Shown one piece after another: positions 17,405-25,824 of a stretch of 64,000 nt of DNA (position 1 is its first letter; each line of letters opens with the position of its first letter). Source of the stretch: Paludibacteraceae bacterium (lineage in GTDB: Bacteria; Bacteroidota; Bacteroidia; Bacteroidales; Paludibacteraceae); assembly GCA_017447875.1 (NCBI GenBank), contig JAFSMP010000019.1, positions 39,557 through 103,556 on the forward strand, written 5' to 3'. Both the position numbers and the translations under genes were made by a program. The notes under the pieces were generated by a model. It ran no database searches, had not been told where the DNA came from, and saw nothing but the letters and a program-made list of their open reading frames with translations.

Positions 17405-18323
17405 TCAAGAACGATTTGATATCCATACGTTTCTTACCCGGCACTTGCAGTTCGAGGATGCGAACCGCGCCTTCTTTACAGGGAATGACAATAGAAGATT
17501 TGTCCTTTGTCCATTGTCCTTTGTCCATTGTCTCAACGGCATAAATTTTGACATTTTCAAAATATTGTCCGTTGATATTCAGATTCGCCCATGCGGCCGG
17601 GTAGGGACTGAGTCCGCGAACGAAGTTATGCACTTCGGTAGCGGTTTTTTGATCGAACTTGATCTCGCAGTCTTCTTTGAAGATCTTGGGTGCCGGACGT
17701 AACTCGGCTATCTCGGGTTGAGGCGTCGTCGGTACCGGTATACCCTGATTCTCGCAGTCGATGATCAGATCCACCGTACGCAACACGATGCTTTTACTTA
17801 ACTCCATCAGCCGGTCATGCACCGATCCTACGTTCTCGTCGGGACCGATAGGGATGCGTTCCTGCAGGATCATGTTGCCGGTGTCTATCTCGTGCTTGAG
17901 CATGAAGGTCGTCAGACCCGTCTCGGTGTCTCCGTTCATCACCGCCCAGTTGATCGGTGCGGCTCCGCGGTACTGCGGTAGTAGCGAACCGTGTACATTG
18001 AAGGTGCCTAACCGCGGCATCGTCCATACGACCTCCGGTAACATACGGAAGGCCGTCACGATCTGCAGGTCGGCCTTGTACGAACGTAGTTCTTCGATGA
18101 ACGCTTCGTCTTTCAGTTTCTCGGGTTGCAGCACCGGCAGACCCACTTCAAGGGCATATTTCTTGACGTCCGAATACTGCATCTGGTGTCCGCGTCCGGC
18201 GGGTTTATCGGGCATGGTCACTACTGCTACCACGTTATATCCGTTTTCCACCAGCGTGCGCAAGCCTGCCACCGCAAACTCCGGCGTACCTAAATAGACT
18301 ATTCTGAGATCACTTTTTGTCAT
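17391..18323 (-). CDS. fmt: methionyl-tRNA formyltransferase
   Basis: 310 residues from the Met of MTKSDLRIVYLGTPEF at 18323; an earlier Met at 18344 would only lengthen the overlap with lgt. The formyl-transfer region has NVHGSLLPQYRGAAPINWAV, with the conserved SLLP loop, and HEIDTGNMI follows. The C-terminal OB-like domain begins near residue 205. It formylates initiator Met-tRNA with 10-formyl-THF. Within the C-terminal domain the stretch MDKGQWTKDKSS is encoded by a class B word repeat. Confidence 0.95.
   Translation of the reverse strand: MTKSDLRIVYLGTPEFAVAGLRTLVENGYNVVAVVTMPDKPAGRGHQMQYSDVKKYALEVGLPVLQPEKLKDEAFIEELRSYKADLQIVTAFRMLPEVVWTMPRLGTFNVHGSLLPQYRGAAPINWAVMNGDTETGLTTFMLKHEIDTGNMILQERIPIGPDENVGSVHDRLMELSKSIVLRTVDLIIDCENQGIPVPTTPQPEIAELRPAPKIFKEDCEIKFDQKTATEVHNFVRGLSPYPAAWANLNINGQYFENVKIYAVETMDKGQWTKDKSSIVIPCKEGAVRILELQVPGKKRMDIKSFLNGLH
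17499..17532. repeat. class B word repeat inside fmt
   Basis: On the minus strand: ACAATGGACAAAGGACAATG then GACAAAGGACAAA. It is translated in frame, in a surface strand-loop of the C-terminal domain. Confidence 0.75.
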
Positions 18324-19236
18324 TGTTCTGATATTTGGGATCAAGACTTTTCGGCTGTTTGTCCACTACCGGACTGAGCGGCCGCATATACGCGCGTATA
18401 ATAAGGAATAGACCGAGCAGGATGAACGGCAGACTGAGGATCTGACCCATATTCAGCACATGTCCGGCTTCGAAGGCCTCCTGGTCATTCTTGATGAACT
18501 CCAGGCAGAAACGGGTGACGAAGATGATCTCGAAGAACACGCCCAGCAGCAGTCCTTCGCGTCGGCGTGCCTCGGTGTGCCAATACATCGGCCATACGAC
18601 GCACAGGGCGACGAAGCAATAGAGCATCTCGTAAATCTGGGTAGGATGACATGGCACGGTCTGACCGTCCCGCACGAAGATGAACCCCCAGGGTAAGTCC
18701 GTCGGACCACCGTAGATTTCACTGTTGAAGAGGTTTCCGAGACGAATCAGCATCGCCGTAAAACATACGCCTACGCAGAGTCGGTCGAGGATCCAAAGCC
18801 AACTTGTACCGAACTGCGGATACCGCGCCATCTTGTTCTTATTGAGCAGCAACGCCGCGATGATGAGACCTATCGCCCCACCATGACTGCTGAGACCTCC
18901 TTCCCATATACGCAAGAGTTTAAGCGGGTTCTCGATATAGGGATTTCGGTAGTTGAACTCCCATCCGAAGAGGTACCATGGATTGCCGTAGTCATGCCAT
19001 TCGTAGAACCAGCAGTGACCGATTCGTGCACCGATGATAACACCTGCCGCCATGTAAAAGAACATATAGTCGGGCCATTCGGCAGGGCAATTCTCATGCT
19101 TGTACATCCGTTCGTTTACCACCCAGCAGATATACAGTCCGATAGCCCACAGCAGTCCGTACCACCGTATTCCTCCGTCCCCGAAATGAATCAAGATAGG
19201 ATCAACGTCCCATGTGATAAAATCTAAAATACCCAT
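18310..19236 (-). CDS. lgt: prolipoprotein diacylglyceryl transferase
   Basis: 308 residues, polytopic. Family signatures: GLSSHGGAIG near residue 110, GNLFNSEIYGGPTDLPWG (the Lgt signature region) around 165-185, and CHPTQIYE. It transfers diacylglycerol from phosphatidylglycerol to the lipobox Cys of prolipoproteins. This is consistent with the many lipoproteins in the window. The start codon is preceded directly by a class C word repeat shared with the Rieske-like lipoprotein gene. Confidence 0.96.
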   Translation of the reverse strand: MGILDFITWDVDPILIHFGDGGIRWYGLLWAIGLYICWVVNERMYKHENCPAEWPDYMFFYMAAGVIIGARIGHCWFYEWHDYGNPWYLFGWEFNYRNPYIENPLKLLRIWEGGLSSHGGAIGLIIAALLLNKNKMARYPQFGTSWLWILDRLCVGVCFTAMLIRLGNLFNSEIYGGPTDLPWGFIFVRDGQTVPCHPTQIYEMLYCFVALCVVWPMYWHTEARRREGLLLGVFFEIIFVTRFCLEFIKNDQEAFEAGHVLNMGQILSLPFILLGLFLIIRAYMRPLSPVVDKQPKSLDPKYQNNDKK

Positions 19237-19264
19237 AACCTATAACCTGTAACCTCTCACCTTT
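19233..19264. repeat. class C word repeat upstream of lgt
   Basis: On the minus strand: GGTGAGAGGTTACAGG then TTATAGGTTATGGG, ending in the lgt start. Compare 3100-3130. Confidence 0.75.
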
Positions 19265-20153
19265 ACCTTCCCCAATTCAATTTTGCGCGTAAGGATTTTA
19301 AGAAACTGTTGTCACCGATCTGCACCACTTTCGTGGTGTAACATGCGCGTTCGATATGCAGGAGTAGTTCGGTGCTCAGACTCTGACTGCGACCGTCCAC
19401 CGACACCATGAACGCGTCATAACGGCTGCGTACGCTGATGTCGAATTTCCAGTCGTCGGGCACTACGAGCGGTTTGACGGTCAGACTATGCGGCGCGATC
19501 GGCGTGAGGATGATACCTCTACTCTGCGGCACCATCAGCGGTCCACCGATAGAGAGGTTATAGGCCGTACTGCCGGTAGGCGTTGCGATGACCAGACCGT
19601 CGGAGTTATAGGTGTGCAGCAACTCTCCGTTGACCTTCAGTTCGATCTGCAGCATACTACTCAGACCTTCCTTCAGAATAGCGATCTCATTCAGTGCATT
19701 CGGTGCCAGGATCAGTCCTTCGCGTTTATTGCCTTCGCGATCCAAGACGCTGACATTGAGCAGACTGCGTTGCTCGATCGTGTATTCACCGGCCACGAGT
19801 TTTTGGAGAATACAATCCACATCTTGCGACTGCACTTCCGCCAAAAAACCCAGATGTCCGCAGTTGATGCCCAAAATAGGGATGTTCTTGTCTCCTATCG
19901 CCGCGGCACTGGTGAGGAAGGTTCCGTCACCACCGACCGACAAGGCAAAGTCTATCGGTTCATTACCGATGCCTTCGGTCACACTCTGCAGGGCGATATC
20001 CGGAAAACTCGGGTACTCGCGTAAGTTCAGTTCCTGCCTCAGTTCCTGCGACAAAATGACCTGCACGTCTTTGTCTGCCATAAAATCCAAGATATGCCTC
20101 ACTTCGCGCAAGGTATCGGACTTCATTGCATTACCAAAAATAGCTATTCTCAT
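19263..20153 (-). CDS. nadK: NAD kinase
   Basis: 296 residues. GGDGTFLTSAAAIG (the GGDG motif) is at about residue 74. The second signature NSDGLVIATPTGSTAYNLS lies at about 183-201. It phosphorylates NAD to NADP. It is the first gene of the nadK-lgt-fmt-HD operon and is divergent from pdxJ, an arrangement common in Bacteroidales. Confidence 0.96.
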   Translation of the reverse strand: MRIAIFGNAMKSDTLREVRHILDFMADKDVQVILSQELRQELNLREYPSFPDIALQSVTEGIGNEPIDFALSVGGDGTFLTSAAAIGDKNIPILGINCGHLGFLAEVQSQDVDCILQKLVAGEYTIEQRSLLNVSVLDREGNKREGLILAPNALNEIAILKEGLSSMLQIELKVNGELLHTYNSDGLVIATPTGSTAYNLSIGGPLMVPQSRGIILTPIAPHSLTVKPLVVPDDWKFDISVRSRYDAFMVSVDGRSQSLSTELLLHIERACYTTKVVQIGDNSFLKSLRAKLNWGR

Positions 20154-20186
20154 ATGCCCGTATTATGCCAATTTAGTTTTCGACCG

Positions 20187-20217
20187 CAAAGGTACAACTT
20201 TTTTTGCATATATGCAA
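20187..20217 (-). promoter_or_regulatory. promoter of the nadK operon
   Basis: TTG (20215-20217), 20 nt, TACCTTTG (20187-20194). The upstream element reads TTGCATATATGC. It lies back to back with the pdxJ promoter. Confidence 0.85.
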
Positions 20218-20243
20218 ATAAAATAAGATTTTTTGAAAAATTC

Positions 20244-20274
20244 TTGCGTATGTCATTTTTTTTTACTACCTTTG
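20244..20274 (+). promoter_or_regulatory. promoter of the pdxJ-exbB-exbD-tonB operon
   Basis: TTG (20244-20246, in TTGCGTATGTC), 20 nt, TACCTTTG (20267-20274), then CAACCG. ATG at 20297. Confidence 0.86.
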
Positions 20275-20296
20275 CAACCGATTTGTAAATATCGAT

Positions 20297-21010
20297 ATGA
20301 CCAAACTGAGTGTTAATATCAATAAGGTAGCTACGTTGCGTAATGCGCGTGGCGGTAATCTACCTGATGTTCAGCGATTTGCAGTGGATTGTGAGTTATT
20401 CGGCGCGCAAGGTATCACGGTTCATCCGCGTCCCGATGAGCGGCATATACGCAAGGAAGATGTGTATGTGCTCAAATCGATGGTGACGACCGAACTGAAT
20501 ATCGAGGGCAACCCGACGGAGGAGTTCCTGACGCTGGTGACGGATATCAAGCCGACGCAGGTGACGCTCGTGCCCGATGATCCTTCGCAGCTCACCTCTA
20601 ACCACGGTTGGGACACGCGTAAACACCTGCATTTTCTCAAAGGGGTAGTGAACCAGTTGCACGCTTCGCGTATGCGCGTCAGTATCTTCGTCGATCCCGA
20701 TCCGGTGATGGTAGAGTACGCGTTACGCACGGGTGCCGACCGCATAGAACTGTATACGGGTCCGTACGCGGAACTGTTTGAGTCCGATCCGAAGGCGGCG
20801 ATCGCTAAGTATCGTCCGGCGGCTGAGAAAGCACATGAGTTGGGTCTGGGTATGAACGCAGGGCATGACTTGAACCTCAAGAACCTCAAGCCTTTCATCC
20901 AGGCTTTCCCGTGGACCGCAGAGGTATCCATCGGTCATGCGATCATCTGTGATGCCCTCTATCTCGGCATCCAGGAGACGATTCAAGAATATTTAGATTT
21001 ATTGAAATAA
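20297..21010 (+). CDS. pdxJ: pyridoxine 5'-phosphate synthase
   Basis: 237 residues, a TIM barrel. Typical stretches are [18 protein letters not shown] at the N-terminus, [13 protein letters not shown] at about 40, and [11 protein letters not shown] near 195. It condenses 1-deoxyxylulose 5-phosphate with 3-amino-1-hydroxyacetone 1-phosphate to make PNP. The first substrate comes from Dxs, also encoded in this window. It starts the operon with exbB, exbD and tonB, a Bacteroidales arrangement with no obvious biochemical link. Confidence 0.97.
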   Translation: MTKLSVNINKVATLRNARGGNLPDVQRFAVDCELFGAQGITVHPRPDERHIRKEDVYVLKSMVTTELNIEGNPTEEFLTLVTDIKPTQVTLVPDDPSQLTSNHGWDTRKHLHFLKGVVNQLHASRMRVSIFVDPDPVMVEYALRTGADRIELYTGPYAELFESDPKAAIAKYRPAAEKAHELGLGMNAGHDLNLKNLKPFIQAFPWTAEVSIGHAIICDALYLGIQETIQEYLDLLK

Positions 21011-21011
21011 T

Positions 21012-21707
21012 ATGTTATTACAAATTGACACCTTAGCTGCCGTGCAAGAAGAGTTGGCAGCGATCGAAGAACCGATTCAAGAGTCTATTAACTTATGGGA
21101 AATGGCGCAGTACGGCGGTTGGATCATGATTATCCTCGCGATCCTGCTGGCGGGTGCATGTTATATCTTCATTGAGCGTCTGGTGGTCATCAAGCAGGCT
21201 ACGCAGGAGGACAAGTCGTTCATGGATCGTATCCGCGATTATATCCATGAGGGTAAGATCGACTCGGCTATCAACCTCTGTAAGCAGACCGACACACCTT
21301 CGGCGCACCTGATCGAGAAAGGTATCTCGCGTATCGGTCGTCCGATGAACGACGTGCAGGTGGCGGTAGAGAACGTAGGTAACCTGGAGGTAGGTCGTCT
21401 GGAGAAAGGCTTAGTCATCATGGCGACGATCGCCGGTGGTGCTCCGATGCTCGGTTTCCTCGGAACGGTGCTGGGTATGGTGCAGACTTTCTATAATATG
21501 GCACAAACCTCGGGTGGTGTTATTGAGATGAGCGCTTTGTCCACCGGTATGTACCAGGCCATGGTGACGACCATCGGTGGTCTGATTGTAGGTATTCTGG
21601 CGATGTTTGCCTATAACTACCTCGTGTCCCTTATCGACCGTGTCGTACGTCTGCTCGAGAGCCGTACACTGGAATTCATGGATCTTTTAAATGAACCCGC
21701 ACAATGA
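21012..21707 (+). CDS. exbB: MotA/TolQ/ExbB proton channel protein
   Basis: 231 residues. Three membrane segments lie at about 35-55, 140-160 and 180-202. The conserved MotA/TolQ/ExbB stretch is IATIAGGAPMLGFLGTVLGM, followed by STGMYQAMVTTIGGL. It energises TonB-dependent outer-membrane uptake together with the next two genes. It starts one base after the pdxJ stop and overlaps exbD by 4 bp. Confidence 0.92.
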   Translation: MLLQIDTLAAVQEELAAIEEPIQESINLWEMAQYGGWIMIILAILLAGACYIFIERLVVIKQATQEDKSFMDRIRDYIHEGKIDSAINLCKQTDTPSAHLIEKGISRIGRPMNDVQVAVENVGNLEVGRLEKGLVIMATIAGGAPMLGFLGTVLGMVQTFYNMAQTSGGVIEMSALSTGMYQAMVTTIGGLIVGILAMFAYNYLVSLIDRVVRLLESRTLEFMDLLNEPAQ

Positions 21708-22111
21708 GTTTGAAAAAACGCAATAGGGTAGAAGCGACGTTTGCGATGAGTTCAATGACAGACTTGGTGTTCCTGCTGTTGTTGTTCTTCGTGATGGCAT
21801 CGACGCTGTCCTCTCCCAACGATATCAAGATCAACCTGCCGACTTCCCGTTCGAAACAGGTGACGCGACCCCAGGTGGCGAAGGTGTCCATCGATAATCT
21901 CGGTAATTATTTTGTGGCATTAGGTAAGGAAAAACCGATTGCTGTCGATCCCGAGAATCTGGAAGGATACCTGAGTCGTGTGCAGGAGTCGGACTCGACG
22001 ATGTATATCGCGTTGCATGCCGATGAGGATGTGGCGTATAAGGAAGTGGTGCGTGTGCTGGATATAGCAAACCAGCATAAGATGAAACTGGTGGTAGCAA
22101 CCAAAAAATGA
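21704..22111 (+). CDS. exbD: ExbD/TolR biopolymer transport protein
   Basis: 135 residues. One transmembrane helix near residues 18-36 contains the conserved Asp in MSSMTDLVFLLLLFFVMAS. The periplasmic domain ends with AHEDVAY-like HADEDVAYKEVVRVLDIANQ. It forms the proton-driven stator with ExbB. The ATGA overlaps on both sides indicate coupled translation. Confidence 0.92.
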   Translation: MSLKKRNRVEATFAMSSMTDLVFLLLLFFVMASTLSSPNDIKINLPTSRSKQVTRPQVAKVSIDNLGNYFVALGKEKPIAVDPENLEGYLSRVQESDSTMYIALHADEDVAYKEVVRVLDIANQHKMKLVVATKK

Positions 22112-22878
22112 CCAATAAGCAAAAACGACATATCATTGCGTCTGTAGGTACGGTGCTGTTTATGTTGCTGCTGTTCCTGCTGCTGTGGTTCATTCGTCTG
22201 TATGCCTTCAAACCCGAGGAAGAAGAGGGTATCGAGGTGGCATTCGGTGAAGTAGCCGAAGCAGGCGGATTCATGGCGCAACAGTCGGAAGCGGTACCTA
22301 TGCCTTCACAACCGGCCGCAACACCCGTTCCTCCTTCTACACCTGCACCGGAACCCTATCTGACGTCCGAAGAGGAAGAAGCCTTGGCTTTGCAGGAGGC
22401 GCAGAAGAAGAAAGAGCGCGAAGAGAAAGCGCGGCTGGAAGCGGAGCGTAAGGAACGTGAGAGAGCCGAGGCGGAACGGAAAGCCAAAGAGGCTGAAGCC
22501 GTCGCTAAAGCGAGTCAGTTCGGTTCGCTCTTCGGTCAGACCGGTAACAGCACCGGTTCGGGTGACAGCAAAGGTAACGGACAGAAAGGCAATCCCGTCG
22601 GACACGGAAGTGTGGGAGGCAATGAGTGGAGTCTGTCCGGACGTGGCATACGCGGTACGTTACCGCAACCGTCGAATGATTTCAAACAGGAAGGAAAAGT
22701 GATCGTGCAGATACGTGTGAACGCTGCCGGACAGGTGGTGAATGCAACCGTCAAAGGCGGTGATGTATCTGACAAACAAACCCAACAACTCGCTCTTGAC
22801 GCGGCGCGTAAAGCCAAGTTCACAGAGGGTGACCATGATCAGATCGGAACAATTACCTATATATTTAAGTTAAATTAA
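22108..22878 (+). CDS. tonB: TonB-like energy transducer
   Basis: 256 residues. There is an N-terminal membrane anchor (about 12-32, VLFMLLLFLLLWFI), a Pro-rich stretch (PSQPAATPVPPSTPAPEP), a Lys/Glu/Ala-rich helix (about 88-132), and a Gly/Ser/Asn linker. The C-terminal TonB domain (about 180-256) contains KVIVQIRVNAAGQVVNATV and closes with IGTITYIFKLN. The length and the ExbB-ExbD partners fit a TonB/TolA-type protein for outer-membrane uptake. Confidence 0.9.
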   Translation: MTNKQKRHIIASVGTVLFMLLLFLLLWFIRLYAFKPEEEEGIEVAFGEVAEAGGFMAQQSEAVPMPSQPAATPVPPSTPAPEPYLTSEEEEALALQEAQKKKEREEKARLEAERKERERAEAERKAKEAEAVAKASQFGSLFGQTGNSTGSGDSKGNGQKGNPVGHGSVGGNEWSLSGRGIRGTLPQPSNDFKQEGKVIVQIRVNAAGQVVNATVKGGDVSDKQTQQLALDAARKAKFTEGDHDQIGTITYIFKLN

Positions 22879-22883
22879 ATCGT

Positions 22884-23411
22884 ATGAATTACTTATTTCT
22901 TGACAACGGTTTCGAAGAAATCGAAGCAATCACGACTATTGACTTACTTCGTCGTGCGGGTATCGCATTGACGACTGTGTCCATCACCGGTAATCCGATG
23001 GTGCTGGGTGCACACAACATCGCTGTAGAAGCAGACGGACTGATTGAACGTATTGACTTTTCCGATGCTGAGATGTTGATTCTGCCCGGTGGACAAACCA
23101 AACTGGGTGAGTGTTCCGCATTGTGTGAGTTGTTGATAGAGCATAATAAAGCCGATAAACTTATTGCCGCTATCTGTGCTGCTCCGGCTGTACTGGGTAA
23201 GTTGGGTATCCTGGAAGGCAAGCAAGCCACCTGCTATCCGGGTTTCCAGAATGCGCTGGGTGAGAGTTATGTAGGCGGATTGGTGGTGGAATCGAAGAAT
23301 GTGATCACCGCCAAGGGTCCGGGTCTGAGTGCCGATTTCGCGTTCTGCATCATCGAGCGCTTAGTGGGTAGCGAAGTGGCAGACCAGGTCTACGATGCGG
23401 CTCAATACTGA
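22884..23411 (+). CDS. DJ-1/ThiJ/PfpI family protein
   Basis: 175 residues. The nucleophile elbow is AAICAAPAVLG with the Cys at about residue 97. The conserved Glu is in FEEIEAITTIDLLRRAG near the N-terminus, and GPGLSADFAF follows near the end. It resembles YajL/DJ-1, a proposed chaperone or deglycase; its activity here is inferred. It is the last gene of the pdxJ-tonB operon. It overlaps the convergent coaE gene by 51 bp, and its terminator lies inside coaE. Confidence 0.88.
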   Translation: MNYLFLDNGFEEIEAITTIDLLRRAGIALTTVSITGNPMVLGAHNIAVEADGLIERIDFSDAEMLILPGGQTKLGECSALCELLIEHNKADKLIAAICAAPAVLGKLGILEGKQATCYPGFQNALGESYVGGLVVESKNVITAKGPGLSADFAFCIIERLVGSEVADQVYDAAQY

Positions 23412-23960
23412 TACTCCGTCATTGTTAACGGTTAATACAGGCCTCTGCGAAATGCTCGCAGAGGTTTTTTGTGCGCGTATACGTGCGCGTACCTTATTTA
23501 TTATCTCCGGTGTGGCTCGATCCTGATAGTCCCGATGAATGGTTCGTTTAATACGCACCTCTTCCGGAGCTTCGACGATGACGATCTTATCGCAGAGTTC
23601 GTCAATGCCCGCCTCAAACAATATCGCGGACTCTACAACATCCGGTTTTCGAAGACAGATATCTGCCTTCACTCTCGGATGCACGATGTTGTTGAGTTGT
23701 TTCAGTAGTTTCGGGTTTTCGAATACCCGTTGAGCGACATACGACGTATTATAGATGCGAGAAGTGAGACCATTATCATTGTGAGAAGTGAGAAAAGCTT
23801 CCTCTCCTAACAGATCGATGATAGCCTGTTGAACCTCTTTATTCTCTGCAATGATCCGTTTGGCTTCCCGATCACAGTCATAGATGACAAAACCTCGTTT
23901 TGCCAATTCCTTAGCGATCGTACTCTTACCGCTTCCTATACCTCCTGTCAGACCGATCAT
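23361..23960 (-). CDS. coaE: dephospho-CoA kinase
   Basis: 199 residues. P-loop GGIGSGKST at residues 6-14; DCDREAKRI near 28; HPRVKAD near 93; DRATPE in the lid. It makes the final step to CoA. The C-terminus is unusual: AQKTSASISQRPVL is encoded by the bases of the opposite-strand terminator hairpin. LTSHNDNGLTS (about 56-66) comes from a word repeat. Last gene of the dxs operon, two bases after the MBOAT stop. Confidence 0.95.
   Translation of the reverse strand: MIGLTGGIGSGKSTIAKELAKRGFVIYDCDREAKRIIAENKEVQQAIIDLLGEEAFLTSHNDNGLTSRIYNTSYVAQRVFENPKLLKQLNNIVHPRVKADICLRKPDVVESAILFEAGIDELCDKIVIVEAPEEVRIKRTIHRDYQDRATPEIINKVRARIRAQKTSASISQRPVLTVNNDGVSVLSRIVDLVCHFATH
23442..23470 (+). terminator. 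intrinsic terminator of the tonB/DJ-1 operon, within coaE
   Basis: CCTCTGCGA (23442-23450), loop AATGC, TCGCAGAGG (23456-23464), then six T. It is about 30 bases after the DJ-1 stop and is also coding sequence of coaE on the other strand. Confidence 0.9.
23761..23796. repeat. word repeat inside coaE
   Basis: Plus strand GAAGTGAGACCATTATC then ATTGTGAGAAGTGAGAA. The GAAGTGAGA word recurs at 60072-60111 within the glycosyltransferase gene. Confidence 0.6.
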
Positions 23961-23961
23961 A

Positions 23962-25824
23962 CTAGAACTGGAAATAGATAAAGGGTTGCATATCGGCGGT
24001 GACGAACTGGTAGATGACGATGATGGCGAGACATACTGCGATTACCATCAGCCAAAGAGGCATGGCGCTGAACGCCAGACGGTAACGCCGTTTCCAGTTC
24101 GTCGGTAACCAGTGAATGACCATGCCTGCGATGAACATTGCTACTACCCAGCGGTACTCCCATAAGAAATCCGGGATGATGGCATTACTCCACGCTCCGC
24201 CTATCTGATTGACCATGTTTTTTGCGGTCTCCCATGCCACCTCATTCGCTGTAGCAGGGTCGAGGTTACTGCTGGAGCGGAAGAAGAGACGGGTGAAGGT
24301 GATGAACACAAATGTCTGTAATACAGCCCAAGCAGAGCTTAGGGCTGTGACCGTCTTCGACTGTTGGACTGTTTCACTGTTAGACCGCTTCGCTGTTAGA
24401 CCGCTGTCGCTGTTACACAGGAAATAGATATAGCGGAAGGCATCGATGAACCACAGGATGGCTGCCCATACGGCAAAGAGTCGCCAAACGGGTAGGTTCG
24501 TGTAGTAGTCCGCGGCACATAAACCTGCCGTCAGCACTGTGATGAGCGTAAACCGCAGGTGCCAGTTCATGCCTCGCCAGATCTTCTCGATGATCATACC
24601 GAATCCGTTGATACCGCCCCATATGATGAAGTTCCAACTCGCGCCGTGCCACAGACCTCCGATCACCTGCGTGATGAAGGAGTTGAGATTGGAGTAGATC
24701 AGTTTTTGTTTGGTTTCCGACAGCCGTTTGGCGATGATCGCAAAGAGCACGGCCACCAACCAGAAACTCAACGCCAATATCCACCAACCGGTGAGGGCTG
24801 CCGAGACGAGGGCGATGACGGTGATCCAGAAATAGGTACCGAAACCGACTGTCCTATTACCGCCTAAGGGGATGTACAGATAGGTCTTGAGCCACCGACC
24901 GAGGGACATATGCCATCTTCTCCAGAACTCTTGCGGACTCTGCGACTTATACGGCGAGTTGAAGTTCATCGGTAAGTAGAATCCCATCAACATCGCTACA
25001 CCGATCGCTATATCCGTGTAACCCGAGAAATCGGCATATACTTGCAGCGAGTAAGCGAAGAGAGCAAACAGATTCTCGAAGCCTGAGAAGAGTAGCGGAT
25101 TGTCGAACACACGGTCGATGAGGTTCACCGCCAGGTAGTCCGACATGATGATCTTCTTCGCCAGACCGTTCAATATCCAGAAGACTGCGACACCAAAGAC
25201 GCGGCGACTCAATCGGAACGGTTTGTATAACTGCGGGATGAACTCTTCTGCCCGTACGATCGGTCCTGCTACTAACTGCGGGAAGAACGACACGTAGAAA
25301 CCGAAGTCGAGGATGTTCTTCACCGGTTCGATGCGTCCGCGATAGACGTCTGCCGTGTAGGAGATGACCTGGAAGATATAGAACGAGATACCGACCGGCA
25401 GGATGATCTGATCCACGATCGTATAATGCGTGCCGAACAGGTCATTGAAGGCGTCCGTGAAGAAATACGCGTACTTGAAATAACAGAGGAAGCCCAAATC
25501 TATTGCCACCGAGATACAGAGCCATACTTTCGCCATGAGCTTTTCGCGATTCGCCTTTATCCGTTGGGCAATGATCCAATCGGAGAGCGTCACAAAGGCG
25601 AGAATAAGCAGGAAGTTTCCGCTGGTCTTATAATAGAAGAACCAACTAACGAATAGCAGGTAGATGTTACGGAGATGTAGCCGACTCTTATTGTCTGCTT
25701 TTGGTCCGGAGAGAAGGAGTGCGAATAAGGCATACACCAATGCGAAGAACGCCCAGAAATAGAACTGGGTGAACAGCAGCGGGCTGTCAGCATTGAAGGC
25801 GAATATGTGCTTAATCAAGTCCAT
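23962..25824 (-). CDS. MBOAT family O-acyltransferase (AlgI/DltB type)
   Basis: 620 residues with about a dozen membrane segments. Core motifs: FFPQLVAGPIVRAEEFIPQL (about 160-180), LQVYADFSGYTDIAIGVA, PQEFWRRWHMSLGRWLKTYL, and GGLWHGASWNFIIWG with the conserved His. It should pass an acyl group across the membrane to an envelope glycan. The SGNH protein encoded directly upstream is the usual periplasmic partner. Residues near 470-490 (LTAKRSNSETVQQSKTVT) come from a class A word repeat in a loop. Confidence 0.93.
   Translation of the reverse strand: MDLIKHIFAFNADSPLLFTQFYFWAFFALVYALFALLLSGPKADNKSRLHLRNIYLLFVSWFFYYKTSGNFLLILAFVTLSDWIIAQRIKANREKLMAKVWLCISVAIDLGFLCYFKYAYFFTDAFNDLFGTHYTIVDQIILPVGISFYIFQVISYTADVYRGRIEPVKNILDFGFYVSFFPQLVAGPIVRAEEFIPQLYKPFRLSRRVFGVAVFWILNGLAKKIIMSDYLAVNLIDRVFDNPLLFSGFENLFALFAYSLQVYADFSGYTDIAIGVAMLMGFYLPMNFNSPYKSQSPQEFWRRWHMSLGRWLKTYLYIPLGGNRTVGFGTYFWITVIALVSAALTGWWILALSFWLVAVLFAIIAKRLSETKQKLIYSNLNSFITQVIGGLWHGASWNFIIWGGINGFGMIIEKIWRGMNWHLRFTLITVLTAGLCAADYYTNLPVWRLFAVWAAILWFIDAFRYIYFLCNSDSGLTAKRSNSETVQQSKTVTALSSAWAVLQTFVFITFTRLFFRSSSNLDPATANEVAWETAKNMVNQIGGAWSNAIIPDFLWEYRWVVAMFIAGMVIHWLPTNWKRRYRLAFSAMPLWLMVIAVCLAIIVIYQFVTADMQPFIYFQF
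24350..24416. repeat. class A word repeat inside the MBOAT gene
   Basis: Plus strand words GACCGTCTTCGACTG, GACTGTTTCACTGTT, AGACCGCTTCGCTGTT, AGACCGCTGTCGCTGTT: four consecutive variants of one 15-17-nt unit, translated in frame. Confidence 0.75.
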
